A stretch of DNA of 64,000 nucleotides from Platanthera guangdongensis (GCA_039583875.1 CM077166.1:81900564-81964563); one strand, 5' to 3'. Counted from the first letter of the stretch, positions 33,140-45,868 are shown. Notes: generated by a model from the sequence alone, not told the origin. Program-made: numbers and translations.

Positions 33140-33200
33140 TCTGAATATAACTATTAACTGCCTTATAGATCAACTCAGACTGTTAAGTCTAATCTTGAAG

Positions 33201-33218
33201 AACCTGGCTTTGATACCA
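33201..33218 (-). other. PBS of Copia-C
   Basis: Minus strand TGGTATCAAAGCCAGGTT, initiator-Met type, two bases after the LTR end. Confidence 0.85.
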
Positions 33219-34092
33219 CTTGAAAGATTTCGATTCAAGATGTCCTAAACACCTAGAGGGGGGTGAATAGGTTCAATTCTTTTTATTCTGGTAGATAATG
33301 TAAATTACTTGTTAGACAACCTAAGCAATATCTATCACATCACAGATTATAGCAAACATAGGCAACACATCATATATACAGATTTATAGTGGTTCCCCAA
33401 GTGATGGGTACATCCACTTTCCCCCCTTCGCCTATCTAGCAGTATACTAGATTCGGCCTAACTCCCTTCTTCCTTCTCAGATCCTCAGATCTTACAACTC
33501 AAAACCCAGAATGGTTCCTACAACTCAGACTTCACCAAGTCCTACAGCTCAGATCCTCTCGGAGAATCCTACCTCAGAGTGAGTCCACACTCCTACAACT
33601 CAGGAAATCAAGCCCTACCTCAGCCTCTTCAACAGGCCTACAACTCAAAGAACTTAATCCCCTACCTTAGGCACTCAGCCCTAAATCAGCCTTTATAGAT
33701 TTAGGCTTACAACTCATAGAGATAACTCTCCTACACTGAGATCTATAAAAAATCCTACAGAGAAAATTGATTATAAAAAGAATAAATCCTTCACCATTAG
33801 AGAGAGAATGGGTTGAAGGTTTCTTGATCAGTTCTTGATAGATCTGATAACTTTAGATTCAACCTAACTTAGCTTCTTCAAATCTTCTTGAATTTGAACA
33901 AAGTAAGGTTGATCTTCTTGTGAAGTTGGAGATGATCTTCAATCCAGCTTCCTTCTTCTATTCAGATGTGGCTCTGAATTCTTCTTGCATACTTGTTCAG
34001 GATCTGTCCTTAGAGACTTATTGATTTCTGGATGAAGACTTCTCTTCTTCTTAGTTGTTAGTGCTCTTCCATTTTTGATGATAGAACATGTC

Positions 34093-34100
34093 TTTATATA
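34093..34100 (-). promoter_or_regulatory. TATA box of Copia-C LTR
   Basis: TATATAAA on the minus strand, about 140 bp after the end of the array in element orientation. Confidence 0.6.
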
Positions 34101-34239
34101 GACTCCATCCGAGGTTAGTGGCTGATCCGGTTCCCAACAGCCTTCTGACAGCTCTAATAGATGCAACTGCTTTGTTGGTTATGACAATTGTCAAGTATCT
34201 AGTCATGACATCTGATGCTTCATTGAACTTCAACTCAGC

Positions 34240-34612
34240 AGTAAATTGTCGATACAATACTTCAGATGTGTCGACACAAATAGATCATTTCTCGACACAA
34301 TCCTTGGTGATGTTGACACAGCTCACATAATGTCGATACAACACTTCTTTTTCTTCTTGACACAGCTTCTGTGGAATGTGTCAACACAAGTCCTGTGTGT
34401 CGACACAATAACTCCTAGTCTCGACAAAGTTGATGTCGACAGAATTCTGGTGTGTGTCGACACAAGTCCTGTGTGTCGACACAATTGCTGTTGATAGAAT
34501 TTTTGTGTGTCGACACAAGTCATGTGTGTCGACACAATCTTGCTTCTGGTGTCGACACAGCCTTTCCCAAGTATCGGCACAATTCTTCTCAAGTGTCGAC
34601 ACTTGTACTTAG
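34240..34612. repeat. Palindrome array in Copia-C LTR (TGTGTCGACACA type)
   Basis: About fourteen copies of (T)GTGTCGACACA(A) and decayed forms, several in pairs separated by AGTCCTG or AGTCATG. Perfect 10-12 bp palindromes around GTCGAC. LTR nt 130-500. Confidence 0.9.
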
Positions 34613-34740
34613 AAATATTTTATGCATTTCCTTAACCTGCACATTGAAACTCAACACAACATCAAATACACATTGATGAGCATCATTGAGTTAGGTGAGG
34701 CTTCTCCAAATCTAGTACACATTTTCCAATGTACCCAACA

Positions 34741-36016
34741 ATAAGGCCTAGGGATGATAGAGCTTAAATACACTAGATGTGGCCAGGACGTGCCACTTCT
34801 ACCATTTGGCCACGACGGGGGTGCATGTAGGCTTAACTACCCCATGAATAAGTGTCCCAGTCGTTAGTTTGTACTTCATTTAGATCGAGTGCTTGCCCCT
34901 CGACATTTTGTATTTGTTAAGCCTATGTAAACATAGAAATCATGTGTACATGTGATGATATTCTGTAGTGTTTGTTGAGCATTTACTTATTTATTAGCTT
35001 TGTCTTTTCTTGATATCATTTTATTATTGTATTAGATTGCACCATTGGGTGCTTCTGGAGATCCCTTATTCCTAAGCTACAAAACATGATGACAAATTTC
35101 TCGGAGTCATTCTCCGGTATGCAAATCAAGCATCACAAAGTTAGACCAATGATCATATATGGGCTTCACATAGTGTGCCTAAATCCATAAATCAATCAGA
35201 TTTTTATAAGTAATAAATATCAGGGACAGATACAATCGACTTAGTGGAGGTCTTACCATCCGCTAATAAGCTGAGGAGACATTGTCAGATGCAAAAACAA
35301 CAACATAAAATTTGACAAGTACATCCTAAGATTTGAGAGAAGGATGGCTACTCTTGATAATCGTTTCAGTACCATGAATTAGAAATCCAATTGGATGGAA
35401 AGGACCGCATCAGACTGCTTTTCACAAATCTGCAATCAGTTTGCAAATCAGAGCTTCGGTGCTCCAACAATAGCAGATTCAATCTTCTCTTCTTCTTTCT
35501 CTCATTCCCAACTCAATCTGATCTAAAGTTCTTAAAACAATAAGTAAATGAGAAGGATTTGTTGTCATCCACTTTAGTATAAAAGGGCAACCTATTCTAG
35601 ATCGTATGATTGAGTTCCAAAAGTGATTAATAAGCTCAGATCACAGATTTATGAATTTATTTCCATCAGCTACTGCCCGACGGTCGCTACCGCACTGTAG
35701 TATCCCATTAGATGGTGATGGTGATATTATCTCGAACCTCTTTGCATATCAATTAGACGACTTACCACTAGTGGTAGCACCTACCACTTCGCATTAGAAT
35801 CTATATATCAAGTTTGAATCAATAGATTGTTCATATTGTTAAATTTGTTATACACTTATATTAATACTCTTCTTGTTTTACTTACCCTTCATTACTATAC
35901 TTATTAGTTTTACCGTCTGTTATTATTGCATATATACTATCCAACATGGACTTGGTGTGGAGATAGAAAGCATGAAAATTATTGTTGCTACCCTTAGCAA
36001 TATCATCAGTCATATA
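34741..36016. other. Unassigned DNA between Copia-C and Copia-D
   Basis: 1276 bp, AT-rich. No ORF with recognisable domains; the longest is 66 codons on the minus strand (35882-36082), reaching into the Copia-D LTR. No LTR ends, PBS or PPT seen. It may be host intergenic DNA or an old element remnant. It carries the target sites of both flanking copia elements (ATAAG beside Copia-C, ATATA beside Copia-D). Confidence 0.6.
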
Positions 36017-36167
36017 TGTTGGGTCTATTGATCCCAATATCGTAGATTTGTAAGAAGTTAAACGGGTCAATGACATACACACATAATGTATTTGATGTGT
36101 TCTCTAGTTCTTGCATGCAAGTAGTCCATGATTGGACACGTAAAGAAAAATGAGTGTGGTAGTAAAC

Positions 36168-36930
36168 TCAAAATTCGTCGAGCTCAGTTTATATTTCGTC
36201 GAGCTCAGCTTAACACTTGTCGCTCTAAAGCCAGGAAAATTGACTAAGGCAAAAAAGTGCTGAGACAGCTGAGATAGCTGAGAAGAAGGCATTGAGACCG
36301 CTCAGAAGATCAGAGTTCGTCGAGCTTATCCCACGGATCATCGAACGCAACTAAAGCCAGAAAAACTGACTAAGGAAAAAAGCATTGAGACAGTTGAGAT
36401 AGTTGAGAAGAAGGCATTGAGACCGCTGAGATAGCTGAGACAACTGAGAAGAAGGCATTGAGATCGCTGAGACAGCTGAGACAACTGAAAAAAATGTGTC
36501 AGCTCAACCGCTGAGATAAAACTAGCTGGATTTCTCTAATTCCAGAAGCGTTGAGTGAAGCAGGTTCATTCAACGGTTCTAATAAAGAAGGAAGCGCTGA
36601 GATAGTTAAGAGAAAAATAGCTGAGACAAAACTAGTTGGATTTCTCTAAGTCCAGAAGCGTTGAGTGAAGCAGGTTCACTCAACGCTTCTAATAAAGAAG
36701 GAAGCGCTGAGACAGTTAAGAGAAAAAACCACTGATATAGCTGTGAAGATACCGCTGAGACAGAAACTTATCTCAGCTGATAAGAAGAAAGCGCTGAGAC
36801 AGAGGCCTATCTCAGCTGATAATGAAAAACTGCTGAGACCACTGAGACAAAGCCAGGGGAAATGCACAAGTCCAGAAGCGCTGAGAGCCAAGGCAGATGG
36901 CATTGAGTGACTTAACATCACTCAACGCTT
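36168..36930. repeat. Repeat array in Copia-D LTR (GCTGAGACA type)
   Basis: Starts with two TCGTCGAGCTCAG units, then about 30 copies of GCTGAGA(C/T)A, including partly self-complementary CAGCTGAG forms. Contains a 110 bp tandem duplication (units near 36521 and 36631). LTR nt 150-915. Confidence 0.85.
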
Positions 36931-37126
36931 AATGGAATTCTGGAATATTTTTTAAGTCCAGATGTTGATGACCACTGCTGACATCATCAAAGTCAAAATT
37001 GCATGAAGCCATTATGGGAAAGCTGTTGTAACGCCGAAAGCTGCTTTGCCCTTTTCTGATGATTGTGGTGCTCACCAATCCTTGGCAGGCCCACATACAA
37101 TTATGTCATTGCTTCAAATCAACGCA

Positions 37127-37134
37127 TATAAAAA
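37127..37134 (+). promoter_or_regulatory. TATA box of Copia-D LTR
   Basis: TATAAAAA about 200 bp after the array, in the position expected for an LTR promoter. Confidence 0.55.
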
Positions 37135-38263
37135 GGAAAAAGTAAAGGGGGTAGGGTTAATGATCAAACGTAGAAAATAAACGAAAAGAAAGCTAGAGGC
37201 GGCTGGTCATCTTCTTCTCCATTAAGCTTGAAAGCTCAAGTCTAGCAAAGAAAGCCTAAAGGCAAAGGAAGTTAGCTGAAGCTGTTCAAGCTCAGCAAGT
37301 TAGTTCTCTCCAGAACAGAGTAGCTGATTCATCTCTTCAGTAAGCTGATAGTTGTTCATCTGTGCAGCAAAAAAGTGTTAGCTGTAGAAAAAGTCTAATT
37401 CCTTCTATAGCAAGTGGGGTGGACTGATATCTGCTCAGTCCAGCAAAGTTGATTCAGAGCTTTTTCTCTGAGTCAGTTGTTTTTATTTTTTATTTAACAT
37501 TCTATTTTATTTTTTGTAGGATTTAGTATATCTGAATCTGTGTAGGGCACTTTGTGCCCGAGATAGGTGACTAATTAGTCACTGAGGTAGGTATCCTGTT
37601 GGGGTACTGAGGTAGGATCCATATGTGTATCTGAGGTAGGGCTGTCCTCCCATCCTGAGTGTAGGGCCTTGTGCCTGTGGTAGGTGAATGGAGAGTCACT
37701 GAGCTATAGGTGATAAGTGAGTCACTGAGTTGTAGGCCTTGGAGGAGGATGAGCTATAGGTACCTGTAAGGGTACTAAGTTGTAGGAGTGTTGCAGTAAT
37801 TTGAGAGTAAGGATGTGTGCCTGAAGCTGTAGTGCTGAAGTGCCTGAGTTGTAGGCCTTAGAAATAAGGCTGAGGTTGGTGATCAGTGGATCACTGAGTT
37901 GTAGGAGCTTTGTAGAGCTCTGAGGTAGGAACCCTAGTGGTTCTGAGTTTGGATTCTATGAAGAATCTATGTATAAGGCTGAGGGCCTGAGGTGTAAGAT
38001 CTGAGGTTCATATTGGTGGAGTTTGTGCTTAATCCAACAAATAAGTTGGATAGGTAGGATGGAAAGTGGATGTACTCAATTGGGGAACCACTATAAATCT
38101 TTGTGTTTGTTGTGTGCTTGTTTTTCTTGGTTACTGCAGGATCTAAGGACAAGCTCTAGTTAGAAATACTTGAAATCAACAAAAGAGTCAATAAAACTTC
38201 AAAGACCTATTCACCCCCCTCCCTCTAGGTGATTAGCTAACCTTCAGTTAAGCAACTTTCAAG

Positions 38264-38281
38264 TGGTATCAGAGGGAGGTT
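38264..38281 (+). other. PBS of Copia-D
   Basis: TGGTATCAGAGGGAGGTT, initiator-Met type, two bases after the LTR. Confidence 0.88.
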
Positions 38282-38338
38282 ACTCAAAAATAATTTAACA
38301 ATCTGAGTATACCTCCAAGGTTAGCTTTAAGATAAAGA

Positions 38339-40317
38339 ATGGGGTCTGGTGTAAACTATAAGGAATTTGGAGCCATGAAGTTACCAATCTGCAAAAAGGA
38401 AGGGTTTGGGCTCTAGAAGGAAAGGGTCAGACCATTCATGGAAGCTGCTAACCCTAGGATCTACATCACAGTCCAAGAGGAACCCTTCATTGCCATGAAG
38501 ATCTCAGTTCTGGATGCCAACATCCAGATTCCTAAGTCTTATGAAGAAATGAACAAAGATAAGCTCCTCCTTGCATCCATGGACAAGAGAGCTCAAAATA
38601 TCATTGCCAGTGTTGTAGATGATTCTACATTCCAAAATCTGGTGCACTGCAAGAGCTCCAAGGAGATGTGGGACACCCTAGTGGTGTTCATGGAGGGTTC
38701 AGAAGAGGTGAGTGATGACAGAAAATCCATGCTCAACTAGGAGTATGAGGCCTTCAGACAAGGAAAGTCTGAGGGCATTGCTGAAAGTTTTGAAAGATTT
38801 TTCAGAATTATTAATGAACTGAGAACATATGGAAGGGTCTACAGCACCTATGAGCTGAATGATAAATTTCTCAGGTCCCTCGGAAAGGATTGGAACATAA
38901 AGATTTGTGTCATCAGGGAGATGGGCAAGCTAGCTAACACTCCAGCTCCAACTCTGTTTGGAAAGATACTGTCTTATGAGATGCAGCTTGCAGCAAGGAA
39001 GGAAGTAGAAGATAAGAACAGTAAGTCACAGAGCAAGGAGAAATCTGTGGCTTTCGAAGTTGATGCTTCAACTAGGAGTAGAAGGAAGATCTCTCCAGTT
39101 AGGAGAACTGCTGAGTCAGAATCTGAGAGCTCAAGGTCCAGCTCATTTGACAGCCATACATCTGATGAGGACCTTACTGTCTTCTCCAGGCAGTTTCAGA
39201 AATTCATGAAGAAGAGGTATTGGAAGAACAGAAGACCTTCTTCCTCCTCTCAACACAGAAGGAAATCCTCCAAGCAGGACAAGTATACTCCAAACTCTAA
39301 TAAACAATCTTCCTCTAATATTGTTTATTTCAGCTGCAGCAAACCTGAGCATGTAGTTGCCGACTTCCCAGTGAAGAGGAAAGAAGGAGTGAAGGAATAC
39401 AACAAGGGAAAGAAGAAAGAGAAGTCCATTGTGGCCAAGAAAGAAAAGACATGGTCTGACTCCTCCTCAGGGTCAGATAGTGAAGAAGAAGAAGCCTACA
39501 TTGGGCTAATAGCTGTTCCTGAACAAGAACCTGAAGAATACCCTGCTGCTAGAATAGGGATCAGGGCCCCTATATCTTACTCAGATAGTGACTCAGAGGT
39601 GGATGAAGATGAAGAAGAGTGTGCTTAATGACATGGATTGATGCCAATGATAGATGAAGAAAGCAGTCAGGATCTGCCTGGTCAGACTTAGGTAAATGCT
39701 AAATCACAATCTTTTATTTCAAGTCATGAGCCTGGCTCAGACTGTGAAGCTCAATCATCAAGAGATGAAGGGGATTCAGACTCTGAGGATGATGTCAACA
39801 CCATAATTGCCAAGTATGGAGAACTTTTTGAGGCTTTTAAGAAATGCAAGCTACTTGCTAAGAGGCTGGCAAAAGAGTTTCTTTGTCTTAAAAGCAAGTG
39901 TGAAGATCAAGAAAAAGCCTTCACTGACATGGCTGCACAAGCAGCCCATCTCAAAGAGATCATTGACAGTGAGTCTATGGTAAGAGTCCCAAATGAGAAA
40001 CTTATCCAGAAACTTGAAAATGATCTCTTAAATGAGAAATGTCTAGTGACCAAATTTTCCAAGCCAAGCAATGTGCTCCCCTTAATTGACAGACACCTTA
40101 CCCAAGCTGGTAAGAAAAGGTTGGGATTTAAGGGACCTGTTAGATCTCCCAATCCAAAAGGAAAGGGAAAAGGGAAGGCACCAGTTATGCCTCTAGCCTC
40201 ACTGCCTCAAATTCCTTTTCAGAGGGTTTTGTTTCCTTCTAACGGTATGAACAAGAAAGCTGTTATGGTCACTCGAAGAATGGCAGATCCACTGGTATGC
40301 ACCATTGTGGCCCTAGC
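38339..40317 (+). pseudogene. gag: Copia-D gag, first part
   Basis: Starts MGSGVNYKEFGAMKLPICKK. A TAG near 38414 replaces an expected Trp, and another at 38738-38740 (N-stop-E-Y-E) is probably a former Gln. UBN2-type core at about 38440-38990, then Ser/Arg-rich sequence, then a zinc knuckle that has lost at least two Cys (Y-F-S-C-S-K-P-E-H...D-F-P near 39325-39370). An acidic region precedes a stop at 39626-39628. A coiled-coil-like segment (39780-40060) and a Gly/Lys/Pro-rich tail run to the E2 insertion. Capsid and nucleocapsid roles are inferred from family. Confidence 0.85.
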
Positions 40318-40380
40318 TTTAACGACTCCATCCATTCATATAGTGTATAATAGAATGTTCGGTCCGGGCCCCACACCATA
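40318..40380 (-). repeat. E2 3' LTR, outer fragment
   Basis: 63 bp matching the end of the 5' LTR at 56634-56696 (CATCCRTTCATATAG, GGGCCCCACACCATA). Separated from the rest by E1. Confidence 0.88.
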
Positions 40381-42362
40381 TGTAACACCCTAATCCGTCG
40401 TATGACATATAATAGAAGGTCCAGCTGGAACCCGACGCTATATACTACCGACAGTCGGAAGGGTTACTTAAGAATATCAAAATATTCCAACTACGACTAC
40501 TCTCCCTAACACAGAGCATTCTAGCGGAAGCTTTTAAACAGTTGGAAAGAACCCATAATTGAATAAACAACTTTCATGAATGTCCACAAACAACTATAGG
40601 AATGAAACAACAAATACACTGAAAGTACTTAGCCTTATGGCCTTACAAGAGTTCACTTAACAAATAGTGTCTTATATACATCGGATCACAGGCCGTCCAC
40701 ACATGAACAAAAATAAAATACAACTATTTGCTTTGGACTTCGAGGGCTAGCTCAGCAACATGGGCTTCAGCCCGCTATTTGGTACTCGGCTCCGCAGCAC
40801 CTGCAAGCAACATTCCACCGCATGGTGGCAAAGAAAGCAACGGTCAGCCAAAGCCGACCAAATTATAATGACCCCGCCCCTTACTCGTGACGGCGGTGCT
40901 CCTTCCCTGCATTTCATTAGCCCAGCTAAAGAATAAAGTACAAACATACTTCGCCACAGGTGTAGGCTCGTACGGCCAAACACTCCGTGCACTCAGGGCA
41001 CATTATCGGTGAATCCGATAAATTCCTTGGCTTCACCACCATCCCCGGGATAGCAAAAACGTGAGCATTTTATCCTTTCTGACCAACTTCTAAGGCTCCC
41101 GACTATGCCAACGGCCAGTCCCTCTTTGGGTCTCTCGCACCGAACCACATACCCCAGGTCCGATTCCACTTGCCCATTGCTCACACCACGTAGTCACCTT
41201 AAGACGTACGCACGAGCCATGCTTCTCTCGGATCCCGCATCAAATCCAAACATCACATAACCCAGTTATGTACAAGGCCGGCTCCCAGGCCGCCAAGTTA
41301 GCAGAATTACATTTCCGCTCAGTTTTGTGGGTGCGCCTTGGAGTTAATCCCCAAGGATCCCTACTGCAATCTACCGTGTAGAAACCCAAAAACACAAAGC
41401 ATGGAGTCTTCTGCGGCAAACCATACAAAATGCAACATCACCGATCCAGACCAACATGTCCGGGTAGGCTTCATACACAATGTCTTTGTCTGTACTTTGA
41501 TTCCGGACTCTATATGCAACACAAGGGGGACTATTCCCGCCAACCAAAAGGAACACCGCACACACACCGCACACTCGCGGGAGCGGGTTTCCTTATGCAA
41601 AAGAAGGAGAGCTTCACATGCTCAAGTAGAGAATCGTTACCCTTGTAGTATGCTTTTGAGCCATGGAAAAACTATACGGATAGAAGGCTTCGTAATGGAA
41701 TTCCCTCCGCGGATCCGCTCTCGGTTCTCGATTCGGTGCTCTGATGCTCTGCCGGCGGCCGGAAACCTCCCCTTTCCTCCTCCTTGCTCTCTCTTCTATC
41801 AAACTTCTTAGAAAGAGAATGTTAAAGAGCAAATGAGGATTACAACCTCCATTCCCGAACTTAATGGAGCAGGAACAGATCTGGGCCGTCAGATCTTAAT
41901 TAAAGAAAACGAACGGCTCAGATCTGCGCAAAAATACTCAAACCTGGGCCGAACATGACCTCGCACACGGCCGTGTCCCAGGACGTGTGCCTCGATCCAG
42001 ACATGATCGTCGATCACAGAAGAGTACACGGTTCACGACACGCCCGTATCTTAACCTGACACGCCCTTGTCGGTTTTCGACACGCCTGTGTCCCTGGGGC
42101 GTATTACCAGTAACCACCACGCCAACCGACATGACTCATGGGAACATGGGTGGTGACATAGGTATGTATACACCCCGTGTCAGTGGACTCGCCCATGTCA
42201 CACTGCCGTGTTTCCTGCAGTGTACTTCTCTGGACTCATCGGGCCAACACAGAGAACCACATGCCCTTGGACACGCCCGTGTCCCAGGCCTTGTACCCCT
42301 ATACAGACACCAAAAATTCTCTTGGACACGACCAACTTGATCACGATTTTTGGGGCGTTACA
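40381..42362 (-). repeat. E1 3' LTR
   Basis: 1982 bp; plus-strand ends TGTAACACCC and GGGCGTTACA. Partner of 47234-49211 (1978 bp) with scattered, mainly C/T and G/A differences. Confidence 0.94.
41957..42350. repeat. Palindrome array in E1 3' LTR
   Basis: Units related to GACACG-CC-CGTGTC with many CpG losses. It lies at the start of the LTR in element orientation (nt 10-405). Confidence 0.85.
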
Positions 42363-42397
42363 AATCTCCCCCACTTAAAGAATTTCGTCTCGAAATT
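42363..42397 (-). other. Polypurine tract and 3' hairpin of E1
   Basis: Minus strand: AATTTCG-AGA-CGAAATT hairpin (42381-42397), then CTTTAAGTGGGGGAGATT to the LTR. Confidence 0.85.
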
Positions 42398-42417
42398 ATA
42401 TAAAGGTACACAAAAAT

Positions 42418-45400
42418 TTAAATGTTACCTGAGTGGAATAACCCGGGGTATTCTTCCATCATAGTCTGCTCCCGATCCTAAGAAAGTTCCTCACGTCCGC
42501 AGTTATCCCAGCGGACTTTAACAATTCGGATATCCTTAATGCAGAGTCGTTTAACCTCAAAGTCTTCAATGTACACTGGCTTGACCTTTGTCGTCAACCC
42601 GTAATCAACCGGCACTTGATCGACCGCAATGACCTACGAAGGCTATTGCACCACCTTCTGCAACATCGATATGTGGAACACATCATGCAGCCCACTCAAC
42701 TCCACTAACAACTTCAATCGATACGCTGCTTCGCCCACACGCTCCAGGATTTCAAACGGTCCAAGGTATCTCGGACTCAGCTTCTTCAAGCATCGAACCC
42801 GCGAGACACCCTTGAACGACTTGATTTTCAAATACACCCAGTCGCCAACACCGAACTCCACATTTCTATGCTTGGCATTATAGTATTTTTCCTGCCTGTC
42901 CTGAGCGATCTTCAACCTTTCCTGAACTGTACGTATCATTAAAGTGGCATCTTCCACCGCTTGACGTTTGTATAACTTCGTCTCGCATGTCCCCAACCAA
43001 GACAACGGCTTGCGACACCTCCCATACAAGTCCTCGAAAGGCTTCATTCCAATACTCGCATGATAACTATTGTTATATGCAAACTCCACCATGTACAGGT
43101 GATCTTTGCACTGCTTTATGAAATCCAAGATGCACATGCGCAGCATGTCCTCCATCGTCTGGTTGACCCTCTCGGTCTGACCATACATCTGCAGATGAAA
43201 GGCTGTGCTGAAACTCAACTTAGTTCCCAACAGACTATGCACCAGCCTCCAGTCGTTCGATGTGCTCGGTCACTAACAATACTGCGGGGCACATCATGCA
43301 ATCGTACAATATTATCCACATAGAGTTTGACTAACTTTTCCTCCGGATCTTCCTTCCTGTTTGGGATGAAATGCGACACCTTTGTCAATCTATCCACGAC
43401 CACCCAGATGGCGTTGTTTCCCCTCTGCGACTTTGGCAAACCATGCACAAAATCCATAGAAATATCGTTGAATTTCCACTCCGGGATAGACAAGGATTTC
43501 AAGAAACCTCCGGGCTTCTGGCACTCCGCCTTCACCAAGGCATAAGTCTGGCACTTGGCCACATAAAGTGCTACATCATTCTTTAGTCCCGGCCACCAGA
43601 ACAACTTCTTCATGTCTTTATACATCTTCGTGCTCCCCGGGTGGATTGAGTACTTGGTATGATGGGCCTCGTACAACAACTCCTCCCGAAGATTACTCGC
43701 ATTAGGAATGCATAGGCAACTGTCCCTCCTTAGGAGTCCATCCTCAACAGCAAATTGGGAATTTGATCCATCCAAAGATTCGTCTAAGATCTGCTTCATG
43801 CTGCTATCCTGAACCAATGCCTGCTGAACTCTATCAGCTAAGTCATACTGCACCTCTATCCAAAACAATTTCGCCTCGGCACTAAACTTCTTGTCGACTC
43901 AAGTTATCTCCAATGCCTCCAATTCACGGACCAAACTCTCATCATGAACCGACAACCAGCTGGTTCGCGCAGGAACCCTGCGACTCAACGCATCAGCCAC
44001 TGCATTTACTTTCCCAGGCACATAATGTATCTCGAGGGTGTAGTCCCCCAAGAACTCCATCCACCTCCGCTGCCTCATGTTCAGGTCCTTCTGATCTAAC
44101 GGGTACTTCAGGCTCTTATGATCGGTGTAGATATCAACCTTCATACCATACAAATAGTGCCTCCACAGCTTTAGAGCAAATATCACGGCCGCTAACTCTA
44201 AGTCATGTACCTGATAATTCTGCTCATGAACCTTCAATTGTCACAAACCATAGGCTATCACGCTCCCATGCTGTAGCAGAACATAGCCCAAACCACTTCC
44301 TAAATCATCACTATAAATTTCAAACACTTCGGTTCCACTCGGCAAACATAAAATAGGCGTCGTGGTCAACCGCCTCTTCAACTCTTCAAAAGCCTGCTCG
44401 CACTCCAGCGACCACACAAACTTTTGGTCCTTACTTGTCAACGTCTTGAGTGGCAGCGCTATCTGCGAGAAGTTCTCTATGAAGCTCCTGTAGTAGCCGG
44501 CAAGCCCCAGAAAGCTCCGGACTTCCGCCACTGTAGTCAATACAGGCCACTCCCGTATCGCCACTATATTTGCCGGATCCACCGCTATCCCTTCTCCACT
44601 AACGACATGACCAAGGAATGCTATCGAGGATAACCAAAACTCATACTTGGAGAACTTAGCATACAACTGATTTCTTCTCAACGTCTCCAACACCATATGT
44701 AGATGCTTGTAGTGATCCTCCTCACACTGCGAGTACACCAGGATATCGTCGATAAATACTATCACGAAACGATCAAGGTACTCTCTGAACGTCCTGTTCA
44801 TCAGATCCATAAACACGAATGGCGCATTGGTCAACCCAAATGGCATGACCTTGAACTCGTAATGCACAAACCACGTGCTGAACGCTGTCTTTGGGATATC
44901 GCTTTCCCTTATTCTTAATTGGTAGTAACCAAATTTTAGATCTAACTTCGAATATACTGTAGACCCAACCAACAGATCAAATAGATTGTAAATCCTTGGG
45001 ATCGGATAAATATTCTTCTCCGTAAGCTTGTTCAACTCCCGATAGTCAATATAGAGTCGCAAGCTCTGATCCTTCTTCTTAACGAAAAGGACCGGTGCGC
45101 TCCAAGGCGACGAACTTGGACGCACATACCCTTGTTCCAACAACTCTTGCAGTTGCACCTTCAGCTCCATCATCTCTCTTGGCGCTATCCGATACGGAGA
45201 GCGTGACACCGGTTTGGCACCCGGCACCACCTTAATAGTAAAATCAATCTCCCGCTGAGGAGGGGTTCCTGGGAGATCATCTGGAAATACATCAAGATAC
45301 TCGGACACAACTGGAATACTGCCCAGACTCGGCTTAGGCGTTGAAGCCTGCACTAATATGACAAACAGCTCTGCCCCAGACCGAACTTCCTTGATCACCT

Positions 45401-45790
45401 AAAGGGCCGACATCAAAATTTTACTCGACCCCTTCATGCCAGCCAATGTAGTCTCCCGATCAGTGTTCAATCCCAACTTAACCTCCTTTCAGTTGCAATC
45501 AATGCATGCCCGCTGCTCCGAGAGCCAGTCCATACCAAAGATTACGTCAAACTCCGCTAACGGCAGTACCGACGCTTGCAAGTCAAACTCATGATGCCCA
45601 ATCTGAATCTTAACCACACAGACTCTATCCGCACGCATTGAGCACCAATTGGGCAACAACACAACCAAATTGTCTTTAGCCATCGAGGAAGGGACTCCAA
45701 TGCGTGATACAAATCGTTCGGACAAGAAGTAATGTGAAGCTCCCGTATCAAGCAGGGCTCTCGCCGGGCAATCAAAAATCAATACGAATC
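42418..45790 (-). pseudogene. pol: E1 pol: protease, RT, RNase H, integrase, chromodomain
   Basis: Reading leftward: protease with intact DTGASHYF (near 45738) directly after the intron-like segment; stops at 45489-45491 (CGA to TGA type) and 45399-45401 (CAG to TAG type). A long open stretch 45398-44241 carries RT with LKFGYYQ and intact FIDDILVYS (near 44750) and the start of RNase H. A TGA at 44241-44243 (Arg type), then RNase H to 43899, another stop, integrase HHCC with one Cys changed (CQTY), SMDFVHGLP, a frameshift near 43240, and QMYGQTERVN (Asp of TDGQ changed to Tyr). Integrase C-terminus and chromodomain follow, with stops near 42643, ending at TAA 42418-42420. Confidence 0.93.
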
Positions 45791-45868
45791 CTAGCACCAA
45801 CAAATGTAAGCTAACATATAAAAAGGTAACAACTACATAAAGTTAAACTGCTATAATTTAACTCATAC
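45791..45868 (-). other. Candidate gag-protease intron of E1
   Basis: 78 nt, minus strand GTATGAG...GGTGCTAG. It contains in-frame stops; removing it joins the V-T-G end of gag to the F-V-L-I start of protease in phase. E2 has a 74 nt counterpart at the same codon and phase. Confidence 0.6.

Larger units (their letters stand above)
20724..34740 (-). mobile_element. Copia-C, sirevirus-type element (5' half visible, interrupted by G1)
   Basis: Minus strand: 5' LTR 33221-34740, PBS, gag (33139 leftward), gypsy G1 insertion (23273-32490), rest of gag, protease and start of integrase, then the Copia-B insertion at 20723/20724. The remainder is off window. Its gag N-terminus is a close relative of Copia-D gag. 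Confidence 0.88.
33221..34740 (-). repeat. Copia-C 5' LTR
   Basis: 1520 bp; on the minus strand begins TGTTGGGTACATTGG and ends AATCTTTCA. Array near its start, TATA box at 34093-34100. The C-rich stretch CACCTAGAGG is at the 3' end as in other copia LTRs here. It also contains a run of CCTACAACTCAG and CCTACCTCAG repeats at 33455-33760. Confidence 0.88.
36017..38261 (+). repeat. Copia-D 5' LTR
   Basis: 2245 bp, begins TGTTGGGTCTATTGATCC and ends GCAACTTTCA. The start is chosen from similarity to other copia LTR starts here and the PBS fixes the end. GAGGTAGG and GAGTTGTAGG repeats at 37555-38010 resemble those of the Copia-C LTR on the other strand. Confidence 0.8.

Noticed and set aside
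34240..34612. Regular TGTGTCGACACA repeats, briefly considered as a CRISPR-like array
   Set aside because: Units are short palindromes with irregular spacing, inside an LTR of a plant retrotransposon; no cas genes and a eukaryotic context.
34741..36016. Search for a host gene between the copia elements
   Set aside because: No ORF above 66 codons, no exon-like series and no recognisable protein.
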